DNA of 64,000 nucleotides, from positions 28,546-92,545 of the forward strand of contig UQLO01000006.1 in the NCBI GenBank assembly GCA_900541865.1, given 5' to 3'. Below, one piece after another: positions 41,685 to 49,690 of this stretch. The notes under the pieces were generated by a model, which was not told the origin of the DNA, did not search any database, and saw only the letters and a program-made list of their open reading frames with translations. Position numbers and translations under genes: made by a program. The DNA is from an uncultured Porphyromonadaceae bacterium. GTDB taxonomy: Bacteria; Bacteroidota; Bacteroidia; Bacteroidales; Muribaculaceae. Position 1 is the stretch's first letter. Each line of letters starts with the position of its first letter.

Positions 41685-43235
41685 TCAGAGAGACTCGATA
41701 TTAGCTATGTCGGCCTCGAATGTTTCGCGATTGATGGCCCGCGCCTTCAGGCGGTTGCGGTAGGCATAAATGGTGTTGAGCGAATAGTTGAGCACCTGCG
41801 CTATGCGTGCGCTCTCCTCGATGCCAAGCCGCATAAAAGCGAGGATACGCAGGTCGGTATTGAGCAGTTCGCCCTCCTTGAGTTCTATTCTGCACTCCGG
41901 GCGCAGCAGCTCGTTGACGTCCTCCACAAAGTTGGGATAGATGTGCAGAAAGGCGTTGTCGAAGATGTCGTAGAACTCGCGGCTCTGCTCGTCGACGAAT
42001 TTACCCGACTTGGCCATACGGTAGAGTTCGTCGGTTTGGCCGGCGGCTATCTTGCGGGTCACTATCTTGCTGAACTGGTTCAGTTTGTGCATATACACCG
42101 AGCATAGCTGAAGGAATTGGCTGATGTAGATTTCCTTGGCATGGTTGGCCTGGCGCAGGTTTGTCTCCAGGCGTCGCATTTTGGCCATCTCGTAGCGCAG
42201 GATGAGCATGACCACCACCAGACCAACCAGAAGGATGGCAAGGCCGACGATGATGCCGTAGACGGTATGTCGCCAGCGCGTCATGCTTTCGTTGTGCGAT
42301 TTCTCGATAACCGGCAGGGCCTGCGAAGTGTCCACGGCGCGCAGGGCCGCGCCGCAGTCGACGGCGTTCTGAAGCGCACGCGTCATATAGGTGTAGGCTC
42401 GCTCAAGGTCTTCGTCGCTGAGCTGAGCGCCGAGTTCCTGAAGGGCAACCATTTCGCGCGTGGCGCCCTCGACGTCGGCGTTGGCCGACACTGCCAGATA
42501 GTATATGTATGCATCCCGATCACCCTGGCTGTGCGCTATGGCTGAGAGGTGGTGCGCCGAGCGGGGCCTGAGGTTGCTGCCTTCGGGAAGTTGCTCCATT
42601 AGGTCTTCGAAGAGCACCTTGGCGAGGGCCTCGCGGTCGGTCATGAAGTAATATTCCGCCTGATTGTAGCGGTACTCCAGACTCGTGGGGTCGAGCACGT
42701 CGAGCAGCCGCAGCTGGTAGACGCGCATGCTGTCGGTGTATCGGTCGCGGATGGCGTCGGCCGACTGGTAGAAGGCAGCTATATAGCTGTACATCTGGCG
42801 CCCCGCCTCCAGATAATCCGGCAGCCACTGCTCCGGCACACTGTCAGCTTCGATGGCCTCATATTCTCTTTTCGCATCCTCCATAAAACCCGCCAGTGGC
42901 ATGAGGGTGGCGCGCCGCCACGCAAAAGCCATGCGATGCGGATCGTCGTCCGGACATTCGTGGTTCATAAGCCACGAAAGCGCCGAATCGGTATTGAACG
43001 AGTTGTAGGCGTCGGCGATTTCGAGCACCAGCGCCGACGTCGGCCTGTCGCCCGCAAGGCTTACCAGCGAATCTATATAAGCCTGACGGCTGGCCTGATA
43101 AGTGTCGCTTCGGCGAAGACTGCGGTCGAGGGTCTGCAAAGCTTGGTCGCGCTGGGCGCGGGTAATAGCCCCTTGGGCCGATGTCGAACCCGCCAGCAAC
43201 AGGACGACGAGGAGAAAGTATATGCGCATTTTCAT
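41685..43235 (-). CDS. DUF6377 domain protein: TPR-like sensor with transmembrane helix and C-terminal HTH
   Basis: Encodes 516 aa. After a signal peptide (about 1-20) comes a long helical TPR-like extracytoplasmic region (about 25-310), one transmembrane helix (about 318-346, IIVGLAILLVGLVVVMLIL), a short coiled coil (RRLETNLRQANHAKEIYISQF) and a DUF6377-like cytoplasmic part. The final HTH (about 460-505) reads RIAQVLNYSLNTIYAYRNRLK. It is a one-chain sensor-regulator, paralogous to the protein at 38783-39946. The ATG at 43235 overlaps the mutL stop by 4 bp (ATGA). Ligand and regulon unknown. Confidence 0.85.
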   Translation of the reverse strand: MKMRIYFLLVVLLLAGSTSAQGAITRAQRDQALQTLDRSLRRSDTYQASRQAYIDSLVSLAGDRPTSALVLEIADAYNSFNTDSALSWLMNHECPDDDPHRMAFAWRRATLMPLAGFMEDAKREYEAIEADSVPEQWLPDYLEAGRQMYSYIAAFYQSADAIRDRYTDSMRVYQLRLLDVLDPTSLEYRYNQAEYYFMTDREALAKVLFEDLMEQLPEGSNLRPRSAHHLSAIAHSQGDRDAYIYYLAVSANADVEGATREMVALQELGAQLSDEDLERAYTYMTRALQNAVDCGAALRAVDTSQALPVIEKSHNESMTRWRHTVYGIIVGLAILLVGLVVVMLILRYEMAKMRRLETNLRQANHAKEIYISQFLQLCSVYMHKLNQFSKIVTRKIAAGQTDELYRMAKSGKFVDEQSREFYDIFDNAFLHIYPNFVEDVNELLRPECRIELKEGELLNTDLRILAFMRLGIEESARIAQVLNYSLNTIYAYRNRLKARAINRETFEADIANIESL

Positions 43236-45151
43236 GAAAATCGGCGTTCAAGTTCACTTGCCCCCACAACGCTGTAGATCGCAAGCCCGTCGGGCGTGCA
43301 GGCCGGAGCGCCTGTATTGAAGAGATCGCGCAGCAAACCCTGCATCTCGGCGGCAGAAAGAGCTTTCGCGCCCGGTATGGCTCCTTTGCGGGCCAAAGTG
43401 AGCGCAGCGGGCGCACGCATAGCCTCCGCACTGTCCGCACCATCGGGAATGGAGCACAGCACATCCTGGAGCACCTCGCCGGGCGAGCCGGCGGCTACCA
43501 CGGCCGGAACGGCATCCAAGGTCCACGAAGCGCCCCCGTTGTGGCGCACACCGAATCCCAAGGCCTCTATCTCACTCTGCATACCCAGTAGCAACGCACT
43601 CTGGTCGGGCGGCAGCTCCAGGTCTTCGCCGAAAATTAGCTTCTGTGATCTCAGCGGTCCCTTGGCCAGATTTGATGATATGGTGTCGTAGAGAACACGG
43701 ATGTGGGCCCTATGCTGATGCACTATCGTCAACGACCCGTTGACAACGGCACATATGAAGCCTCCGGGCATCCACAGGCAGTTCTCGAAAGTATTCTCCG
43801 AGTCCGAATTCGCCAGACCGGGCAGTCCGTTCTCCATCGGAATAGTGCCCTGACCCTCGAAATCGCCGTTGAGAGAGCTCGGCCGCAGTTCTTCGTAGCT
43901 CTCGTCCTTGCGCCGGGTGAAGTTCTCGTAGAGCTGCTCCCAATCGCTGCGCGTGGATGCCCCGGAAGGACGCAGGTTGGCAAAATTCGGAGTCTGAGGC
44001 CCGGATTCAACCTTGTCCCACGAAGCCGGCCTCAACCCTTCCAGCGGAGGAAGTCCGGTGCCGTCGGAGCCGTCGTCGGGCACTGCTGCGTGTTTATCGG
44101 GATTGAACAGCGGTATCTCGAACTGCTCTTCCGAGTCGAAGTCGAGAGCGCCGTAGGCCTGCGCCTTGCCCAGCGTTTCCTTCACGGCGGCCTCCAGAAT
44201 CTGGTATATGGCTTGCTCGTGCTCGAATTTTATCTCATATTTCTGAGGGTGAATATTGACATCTATCGTCGACGGGTCCACCTCGAAGTTTACGAAATAA
44301 GCCGGCTGCGTGTCCGGGGCGAGCATCGGCTCGTAGCACTGCATAATGGCCTTGTGGAAGGGCGCATGGCGCATATAGCGGCCGTTGACGAAGAAAAACT
44401 GAGGTGCGCCGCGGCGTTTGGCATAGCGCGGAAGGCCCACAAAGCCGCTCACGCGGACGATGCCGGTCTCCGTGCTCAGCGAAGCCAGCTGGCTGCCTAA
44501 ATTCTTGCCGAAAAGTCCAGCGATACGCTCCTTGAGTCCCCCGCGCAACAGCTGGTGGAGCGTCACGTCGTTGTGGATCAGAGTAAACTCCACCGAAGTG
44601 TTCACAAGCGCCAGACGCTCGAACTCGCGAAGTATGTGGCTTAGCTCGACGCTGTCCTTCTTGAGGAACTTCCGCCGCGCCGGCATATGGAAAAAGATAT
44701 TCTTAACGCTCAGATTGGTGCCCGGAGTGCACACGCAAGGCTCCTGACCCTCGAAGTGCGACTCGCTCACCAGAAGGCGCGTCCCTATATTGTCGCCCGC
44801 GCGCATAGTTCGCAAGTCGATCTGCGCCACCGCTGCCACACTCGGCAGAGCCTCGCCGCGGAAACCCATAGTGTGCAGAGAGTAGAGGTCGGCCGCTGAA
44901 GCTATCTTACTGGTGGCATGGCGTTCGAAAGCCATGCGGGCATCCGTCGGGCTCATACCGCAGCCATTGTCGATGACCTGAATAAGAGTGCGTCCGGCAT
45001 CGCGAACCACTATCGTAATCTCGTCGGCACCGGCATCGACAGAGTTTTCCACCAACTCCTTGATCACCGACGCCGGGCGCTGAATAACCTCGCCGGCAGC
45101 TATCTGATTGGCAACCGAGTCGGGAAGAAGGCGTATAACATCGCTATTCAT
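43232..45151 (-). CDS. mutL: DNA mismatch repair protein MutL
   Basis: Encodes 639 aa. The GHKL ATPase domain shows all four motifs: ELVENSVDAGA, DNGCGM, RHATSKI and GFRGEALPSVA. The C-terminal dimerisation domain (about 440-630) has HQHRAHIRVLYD where endonuclease-type MutL would have DQHAxxExxxxE, so the metal-binding glutamate is missing. MutL links MutS mismatch recognition to downstream repair. The linker (about 340-440) is variable and acidic. It ends in a 4-bp overlap with the DUF6377 gene, and no promoter with both elements was found in the short upstream gap (45152-45205). Confidence 0.95.
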   Translation of the reverse strand: MNSDVIRLLPDSVANQIAAGEVIQRPASVIKELVENSVDAGADEITIVVRDAGRTLIQVIDNGCGMSPTDARMAFERHATSKIASAADLYSLHTMGFRGEALPSVAAVAQIDLRTMRAGDNIGTRLLVSESHFEGQEPCVCTPGTNLSVKNIFFHMPARRKFLKKDSVELSHILREFERLALVNTSVEFTLIHNDVTLHQLLRGGLKERIAGLFGKNLGSQLASLSTETGIVRVSGFVGLPRYAKRRGAPQFFFVNGRYMRHAPFHKAIMQCYEPMLAPDTQPAYFVNFEVDPSTIDVNIHPQKYEIKFEHEQAIYQILEAAVKETLGKAQAYGALDFDSEEQFEIPLFNPDKHAAVPDDGSDGTGLPPLEGLRPASWDKVESGPQTPNFANLRPSGASTRSDWEQLYENFTRRKDESYEELRPSSLNGDFEGQGTIPMENGLPGLANSDSENTFENCLWMPGGFICAVVNGSLTIVHQHRAHIRVLYDTISSNLAKGPLRSQKLIFGEDLELPPDQSALLLGMQSEIEALGFGVRHNGGASWTLDAVPAVVAAGSPGEVLQDVLCSIPDGADSAEAMRAPAALTLARKGAIPGAKALSAAEMQGLLRDLFNTGAPACTPDGLAIYSVVGASELERRFS

Positions 45152-45205
45152 ACCGCAAAAATAGCGAAAAAACTCCGTTCCGTCAAATCCGCTGACAGGC
45201 CGCGC

Positions 45206-45249
45206 AAAAAAAAACCAAGGCGACCGGCCCCATGCGGGGTCGGTCGCCT
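45206..45249 (-). terminator. Terminator of the ribosomal superoperon
   Basis: On the minus strand AGGCGACCGACCCC pairs with GGGGCCGGTCGCCT (one G-U pair) around a GCAT loop (45249-45218), with a T-rich run that includes nine A's on the plus strand at 45206-45214. It lies 33 nt beyond the rplQ stop. Confidence 0.9.
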
Positions 45250-45282
45250 GTATCGTTATCCCTCAGCGGGACTTAGTCTCAA

Positions 45283-45780
45283 TTATTCTGCGGGCAGTTC
45301 GGGCTTTTCGGCGGCTGCAGCCTCAACGGGGTTTTCAGTTGCGGCGGGAGCTGCTTTGCGGCGGCTGCGACGGGTGGTCTTAGCCTTGGCCTTGGCTGCT
45401 TCGTTGTCCTTGAGCATGGCTTCGTTGTAGTCCACCAGTTCGATGAAGCAGGTCTGAGCGTTGTCGCCCAGACGGTTGCCGGTTTTGAGAATGCGGGTGT
45501 AGCCGCCGGGACGGTTGGCTATTTTTTCTGCTACTTCCTGGAAGAGAATCTTGATGGCTTCCTTGTTCTGGAGGTAGGAGAAAACGAGACGACGGTTTGC
45601 CATGGTGTCCTCCTTGGCGCGGTTGATCAGGGGTTCGGCGTAGATGCGCAGAGCCTTGGCCTTAGCCAGGGTGGTGTTGATGCGCTTGTGCTTGATCAGC
45701 GAAACCGTCATGTTGGCCAGCAGGGAGCCGCGGTGGGCTTTTTTGCGGCCGAGGTGGTTGAATTTTTTATTGTGTCGCAT
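45283..45780 (-). CDS. rplQ: 50S ribosomal protein L17
   Basis: Encodes 165 aa. The first 120 residues are the conserved L17 fold (MRHNKKFNHLGRKKAHR, ANMTVSLIKHKRINTTLAKAK). A C-terminal tail of about 40 residues rich in Ala, Lys and Glu is typical of Bacteroidetes L17 and absent from E. coli. It is the last gene of the superoperon, 6 nt after rpoA. Confidence 0.97.
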   Translation of the reverse strand: MRHNKKFNHLGRKKAHRGSLLANMTVSLIKHKRINTTLAKAKALRIYAEPLINRAKEDTMANRRLVFSYLQNKEAIKILFQEVAEKIANRPGGYTRILKTGNRLGDNAQTCFIELVDYNEAMLKDNEAAKAKAKTTRRSRRKAAPAATENPVEAAAAEKPELPAE

Positions 45781-45786
45781 CGCGAG

Positions 45787-46779
45787 TTATTCTTTATCGA
45801 GTTTGTATTTGGATATGTCCATGCCGAACGAGAGATTCAGGCTGGTGAGCAGGCTCTCCAGTTCGACGAGCGACTTTTTGCCGAAGTTGCGGAACTTGAG
45901 GAGGTCGGTTTTGTTGAAAACCACAAGTTCGGCAAGGGTTTCCACCTCTGCACTCTTGAGGCAGTTGAGGGCGCGAACGGAGAGCTGCATGTCCACGAGC
46001 TTGCTCTTGAGGAGCTGGCGCATGTGGAGCACCTCTTCGTCGAACTCTTCGCCGGGATCCGGCTCGGTTGCTTCCAGAGTAATCTTCTCATCGGAGAAGA
46101 GCATGAAATGGTGGATGAGAATCTTGGCGGCTTCCTTAACGGCATCCTTCGGAAGAATCGATCCGTTGGTGGTGATTTCGAGCGTAAGCTTGTCGTAGTC
46201 GGTCTTCTGGTCTACGCGGAAGTTCTCTACGGTGTACTTAACGTTCTTGATCGGGGTGTAGATCGAGTCGATGGCGATGGTGTCGATGTCGTCGGCCGGT
46301 GTGACGTTCTCCTCGGCGGGCACCCAGCTACGGCCCTTGTTGACGGTGAGCGTTATCACCATCGTTGCCTGGGGATCAAGGTGGCATATCACCAGTTCGG
46401 GGTTCATCACCTCAAAGCCCGTAAGAGCCTTGGCGATGTCGCCGGCGGTAAATTCTTCCTTGCCGGCAACGTTGATGGTCACTCTTTCGAACTCGCTGTC
46501 CTCAACTTTCTGCTTGAGGTCTACCTGCTTGAGGTTAAGAATGATGTTGGTGACATCTTCCTTGACCCCGGGCACGGAGTCGAACTCGCTGCGAACGCCC
46601 TCTATCTTGATAGACGAAATTGCGTAGCCTTCAAGCGACGAAAGCAGCACGCGGCGAAGAGCATTGCCCACGGTGATGCCATAGCCTGGTTCCAAGGGTT
46701 TGAATTCGAACTTGCCGTAGCGGGAGTTGGCCTCGACCATTACCACCGCCTCGGGCTTTTGGAATGCTAATATAGCCAT
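45787..46779 (-). CDS. rpoA: RNA polymerase alpha subunit
   Basis: Encodes 330 aa. The N-terminal assembly domain contains PLEPGYGITVGNALRRVLLSS and the C-terminal domain (about 250-320) has LVVFNKTDLLKFRNFGKKS for contacting DNA and activators. It dimerises to nucleate RNA polymerase assembly. It sits between rpsD and rplQ as in the alpha operon of most bacteria. Confidence 0.98.
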   Translation of the reverse strand: MAILAFQKPEAVVMVEANSRYGKFEFKPLEPGYGITVGNALRRVLLSSLEGYAISSIKIEGVRSEFDSVPGVKEDVTNIILNLKQVDLKQKVEDSEFERVTINVAGKEEFTAGDIAKALTGFEVMNPELVICHLDPQATMVITLTVNKGRSWVPAEENVTPADDIDTIAIDSIYTPIKNVKYTVENFRVDQKTDYDKLTLEITTNGSILPKDAVKEAAKILIHHFMLFSDEKITLEATEPDPGEEFDEEVLHMRQLLKSKLVDMQLSVRALNCLKSAEVETLAELVVFNKTDLLKFRNFGKKSLVELESLLTSLNLSFGMDISKYKLDKE

Positions 46780-46798
46780 GGATCTGGGTTTCTATTGT

Positions 46799-47407
46799 TT
46801 AAGCCTTGGAGTAGAGCTCGACGATCAGCTGCTCCTTGATGTTCTCGGGAATATCCTCGCGGGCGGGGAGGTGGAGGAACTTGCCGCTCTTGCTGGTTTC
46901 CTCCCACTCTATCCACGGATATTTGCTGTGGTTGAAACCGGCAAGATGGTCGGAGATGTTCTCCAGGCTCTTGCTGCGCTCGCGCACCCCTACGATGTCG
47001 CCGGGCTGCACGCTGTAGCTGGGGATGTTCACTACCTTGCCGTTGACGGTCACGTGCTTGTGCAGCACAATCTGACGGGCGGCGGCGCGGGTGGGAGCGA
47101 TGCCCAGACGGTATACGATGTTGTCAAGACGGCTCTCCAGAAGCTGAAGAAGGATTTCGCCGGTGATACCCTTCATTGCGGAGGCTTTCTTGAACAGGTT
47201 GCGGAACTGACGTTCCAGCACACCATAGGTGTACTTGGCTTTCTGCTTTTCGCGAAGCTGAACGCCGTACTCGGAGGTTTTGCGGCGCTTGTTCTGTCCA
47301 TGCTGTCCCGGGGGGAAGTTGCGACGGGCCAGAACTTTGTCTTCGCCGAAGATAGGTTCGCCGAATTTACGTGCGATTTTGGTCTTGGGACCGGTGTATC
47401 TTGCCAT
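46799..47407 (-). CDS. rpsD: 30S ribosomal protein S4
   Basis: Encodes 202 aa. It begins MARYTGPKTKIARKFGEPIF and contains an S4 RNA-binding domain (about 93-155, ESRLDNIVYRLGIAPTRAAARQIV). No N-terminal zinc-binding cysteines are present, so this is the zinc-independent form. It binds 16S rRNA early in assembly and, in other bacteria, represses its own operon. It is preceded by the longest intergenic gap in the superoperon. Confidence 0.98.
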   Translation of the reverse strand: MARYTGPKTKIARKFGEPIFGEDKVLARRNFPPGQHGQNKRRKTSEYGVQLREKQKAKYTYGVLERQFRNLFKKASAMKGITGEILLQLLESRLDNIVYRLGIAPTRAAARQIVLHKHVTVNGKVVNIPSYSVQPGDIVGVRERSKSLENISDHLAGFNHSKYPWIEWEETSKSGKFLHLPAREDIPENIKEQLIVELYSKA

Positions 47408-47459
47408 TGCTGTAGTTTAATCTTTTTTGGTAAGGGGGCGGCCCGGCGGGGTGGGTAGT

Positions 47460-47586
47460 CGGTTCAAGGCGCAGCCGCGACCATAGAGAGGTGATCGAAA
47501 TTATGGTCTTTTTCGCCTTTTGCCAACCGGTCTTTAACCCCGCTGCTTCTTCGTCGGGAAGTCGCTGCGCGGACTTGGCGGTCCGC
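47460..47586 (-). promoter_or_regulatory. Structured leader candidate in the rpsK-rpsD gap
   Basis: The 289-nt gap (47408-47696) is non-coding. On the minus strand a long imperfect stem forms: CGGTT/AACCG outer pair (47529-47525 with 47464-47460), AAGGCG/CGCCTT (47519-47514 with 47471-47466), then GACCATA/TATGGTC (47508-47502 with 47485-47479) around a 16-nt loop. A separate perfect hairpin GCGGAC-CGCCAA-GTCCGC is at 47586-47569. Its position just before rpsD suggests S4-mediated feedback or processing. No promoter matching both consensus elements was found in the gap. Confidence 0.5.
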
Positions 47587-47696
47587 TGCCGTGGGTCCTT
47601 GCCTGTTTTATGTTCTTGAGATAGAGATACTAAAAGTGAAAGTAGAGGTGGGGCCGTGATTTTCTCCGCCTGGGAGAATCTGCGGCGCCAGTCCGA

Positions 47697-48086
47697 TTAA
47701 ACTCTTCTTCTCTTGGGAGGACGGCAGCCGTTGTGAGGCAGCGGAGTAACGTCGATAATCTCGGTTACGGCGATGCCGGCGCCATGAATGGTGCGGACGG
47801 CGCTTTCGCGACCGTTGCCCGGTCCCTTGAGGTAGGCTTTTACTTTGCGGAGTCCAAGGTCGTAGGCAACCTTGGCGCAGTCCTGGGCGGCCATCTGGGC
47901 GGCGTAGGGCGTGTTCTTCTTGGAACCGCGGAAACCCATCTTGCCGGCGCTGGACCAGGATATCACCTGGCCTTCGCTGTTGGCCAGGCAAACAATGATG
48001 TTGTTGAACGAAGAATGAACGTGAAGCTGGCCTTCTGCGCCAACCTTAACGTTGCGTTTCTTTGCTGCGACTGTTTTTTTTGCCAT
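47697..48086 (-). CDS. rpsK: 30S ribosomal protein S11
   Basis: Encodes 129 aa with the S11 core (HVHSSFNNIIVCLANSEGQV, SSAGKMGFRGSKKNTPYAAQ) and the C-terminal NGCRPPKRRRV. It forms part of the 30S platform near the mRNA exit. It follows rpsM by 9 nt and precedes the long gap before rpsD. Confidence 0.98.
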   Translation of the reverse strand: MAKKTVAAKKRNVKVGAEGQLHVHSSFNNIIVCLANSEGQVISWSSAGKMGFRGSKKNTPYAAQMAAQDCAKVAYDLGLRKVKAYLKGPGNGRESAVRTIHGAGIAVTEIIDVTPLPHNGCRPPKRRRV

Positions 48087-48095
48087 ATGAGTGCG

Positions 48096-48476
48096 TTATT
48101 TAGTAGCTTTCTTCTTGTTGGCCACGGTTTTCTTACGGCCCTTGCGGGTGCGGGCGTTGTTCTTGGTGCTCTGACCGCGAACGGGCAGGCCGATGCGGTG
48201 ACGGATGCCGCGGTAGCAGCCGATATCCATCAGACGCTTGATGTTGAGCTGGATTTCGCTGCGGAGGTCACCCTCTACCTTGTAGTCGCTGCCGATAACT
48301 TCGCGTACCTTTGCGGCCTGTTCGTCGCTCCAGTCCTTTACTTTGATGTTTACGTCGATGCCGGCTTTGTTGAGGATGCTCTTTGCAGCGCTACGGCCGA
48401 TGCCGTAGATATAAGTCAAGGCGATTTCACCTCTTTTGTTCTGGGGGAGGTCAACTCCCACGATGCGTACTGCCAT
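48096..48476 (-). CDS. rpsM: 30S ribosomal protein S13
   Basis: Encodes 126 aa: MAVRIVGVDLPQNKRGEIAL at the start, an H2TH-like helix region with GRSAAKSILNKAGID, and a basic C-terminal tail (RGQSTKNNARTRKGRKK) that reaches the P site and the subunit interface. It follows rpmJ by 6 nt. Confidence 0.98.
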   Translation of the reverse strand: MAVRIVGVDLPQNKRGEIALTYIYGIGRSAAKSILNKAGIDVNIKVKDWSDEQAAKVREVIGSDYKVEGDLRSEIQLNIKRLMDIGCYRGIRHRIGLPVRGQSTKNNARTRKGRKKTVANKKKATK

Positions 48477-48482
48477 AGTATT

Positions 48483-48599
48483 TTATCCTTGACGCTGTTT
48501 GTACTTGGGATTCTTTTTGTTGATGACGTAGAGACGTCCTTTGCGGCGGACAATCTTGCTGTCCGGAGTGCGTTTTTTAACTGATGCTCGTACTTTCAT
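48483..48599 (-). CDS. rpmJ: 50S ribosomal protein L36
   Basis: A 38-aa frame read directly from the sequence: it starts MKVRASVKKRTPDSKIVRRK and ends YKQRQG. In this variant the usual CxxC zinc ligands are replaced (KRTPDSKIV), so it is the C-minus, zinc-free form. It lies between infA and rpsM, the normal place for rpmJ. Confidence 0.95.
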   Translation of the reverse strand: MKVRASVKKRTPDSKIVRRKGRLYVINKKNPKYKQRQG

Positions 48600-48638
48600 A
48601 TCTTTTAGTGTTGTAGTATCTTGGAAAGTTGGCCGGCT

Positions 48639-48857
48639 TTATTTGTAGCGGAAGGCGATGCGGCCCTTCGACAGGTCGTAGGGGCTCATCTCTACCCGGA
48701 CCTTGTCGCCCGGAAGTATCTTGATATAGTGCATGCGCATCTTGCCCGAGATATGAGCCGTGATTTCATGGCCGTTCTCAAGCTCCACGCGAAACATCGC
48801 GTTGCTCAGTGCCTCCACTATAGTGCCGTCCTGTTCTATTGCTGACTGTTTTGCCAT
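48639..48857 (-). CDS. infA: Translation initiation factor IF-1
   Basis: Encodes 72 aa, a single OB-fold: MAKQSAIEQDGTIVEALSNA, then FRVELENGHEITAHISGKMR and GDKVRVEMSPYDLSKGRI. It binds the A site of the 30S subunit during initiation. It follows map by 20 nt and precedes rpmJ. Confidence 0.98.
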   Translation of the reverse strand: MAKQSAIEQDGTIVEALSNAMFRVELENGHEITAHISGKMRMHYIKILPGDKVRVEMSPYDLSKGRIAFRYK

Positions 48858-48877
48858 ACGGGGTAAGTAGGTTGGGA

Positions 48878-49660
48878 TTAAATGAATCTGTCGGTGATTG
48901 CCTCGTGGATATAGTCGAATGTGGTCATTATCTCTGTCCGGCCGCCTACCACGGCGAGCGTGTGCTCATAGTGAGCGCTGGGCTTGCGGTCGCGCGTGCG
49001 GCACGTCCAGCCGTCGCCTTCTATCACTATGTTGCGGCTGCCCATGTTGATCATAGGCTCGATGCAGAAGCACATCCCCTCGCTGATGCGCGGGCCGATG
49101 CCCCGGCGCCCGTAGTTGGGAACCTCAGGGTCTTCGTGCATCTTGCGGCCTATGCCGTGGCCGCACATCTCGCGAACAACGGAGTAACCGCGCTTCTCGC
49201 AGTAGGTCTGGATTGCGTTGGCCACATCGCCGATGCGGGCACCCGGAACGGCAGCTCCGATGCCCACGTAAAGCGACTCGCGGGTGGTGCGGCACAGCCG
49301 TAGCTTCTCCTCCGACACCTCGCCGACAGCGAAAGTATAGCAGGAGTCGCCCATAAAACCGTCCTTTTCAACCACGGTGTCGATGCCGACTATGTCGCCC
49401 TCGCGCAGCGCGTAGTCGCCCGGAAAGCCGTGGACCACCGTCTCGTTTACCTCAATGCAAAGCGTTCCCGGAAAACCGCCGTAACCAAGACAGGCAGGCT
49501 TGCCACCATTGTCCACGATGAACTCGCGGGCAATGGTGTCAAGTTTGCGTGTGGTAACGCCGGGCTGAATCCAGCGGGCCACCTCGCCAAGCGTCTGCGA
49601 CACCAGGCGCGTTGCCGCCCTCATGGTTTCAATTTCTTCCGGTGTTTTGAGATATATCAT
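48878..49660 (-). CDS. map: Methionine aminopeptidase, type I
   Basis: Encodes 260 aa with the pita-bread fold motifs: GFPGTLCIEVNETVVHG, the metal-binding Asp residues in GDIVGIDTVVEKDGFMGDSC, the histidine in MCGHGIGRKMHEDP, and the glutamates in MCFCIEPMIN and later WTCRTRD region. It removes N-terminal methionine from new proteins. It lies between secY and infA; adk, which occupies this place in many Firmicutes, is absent. Confidence 0.97.
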   Translation of the reverse strand: MIYLKTPEEIETMRAATRLVSQTLGEVARWIQPGVTTRKLDTIAREFIVDNGGKPACLGYGGFPGTLCIEVNETVVHGFPGDYALREGDIVGIDTVVEKDGFMGDSCYTFAVGEVSEEKLRLCRTTRESLYVGIGAAVPGARIGDVANAIQTYCEKRGYSVVREMCGHGIGRKMHEDPEVPNYGRRGIGPRISEGMCFCIEPMINMGSRNIVIEGDGWTCRTRDRKPSAHYEHTLAVVGGRTEIMTTFDYIHEAITDRFI

Positions 49661-49690
49661 TTAATTACCTTGCTTTATAAAGCTCAATAG

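Noticed and set aside
42859..43464. 201-codon frame across the mutL-DUF6377 junction
   Set aside because: It lies in another frame across two well-supported overlapping genes and has Arg/Pro-rich shadow composition.
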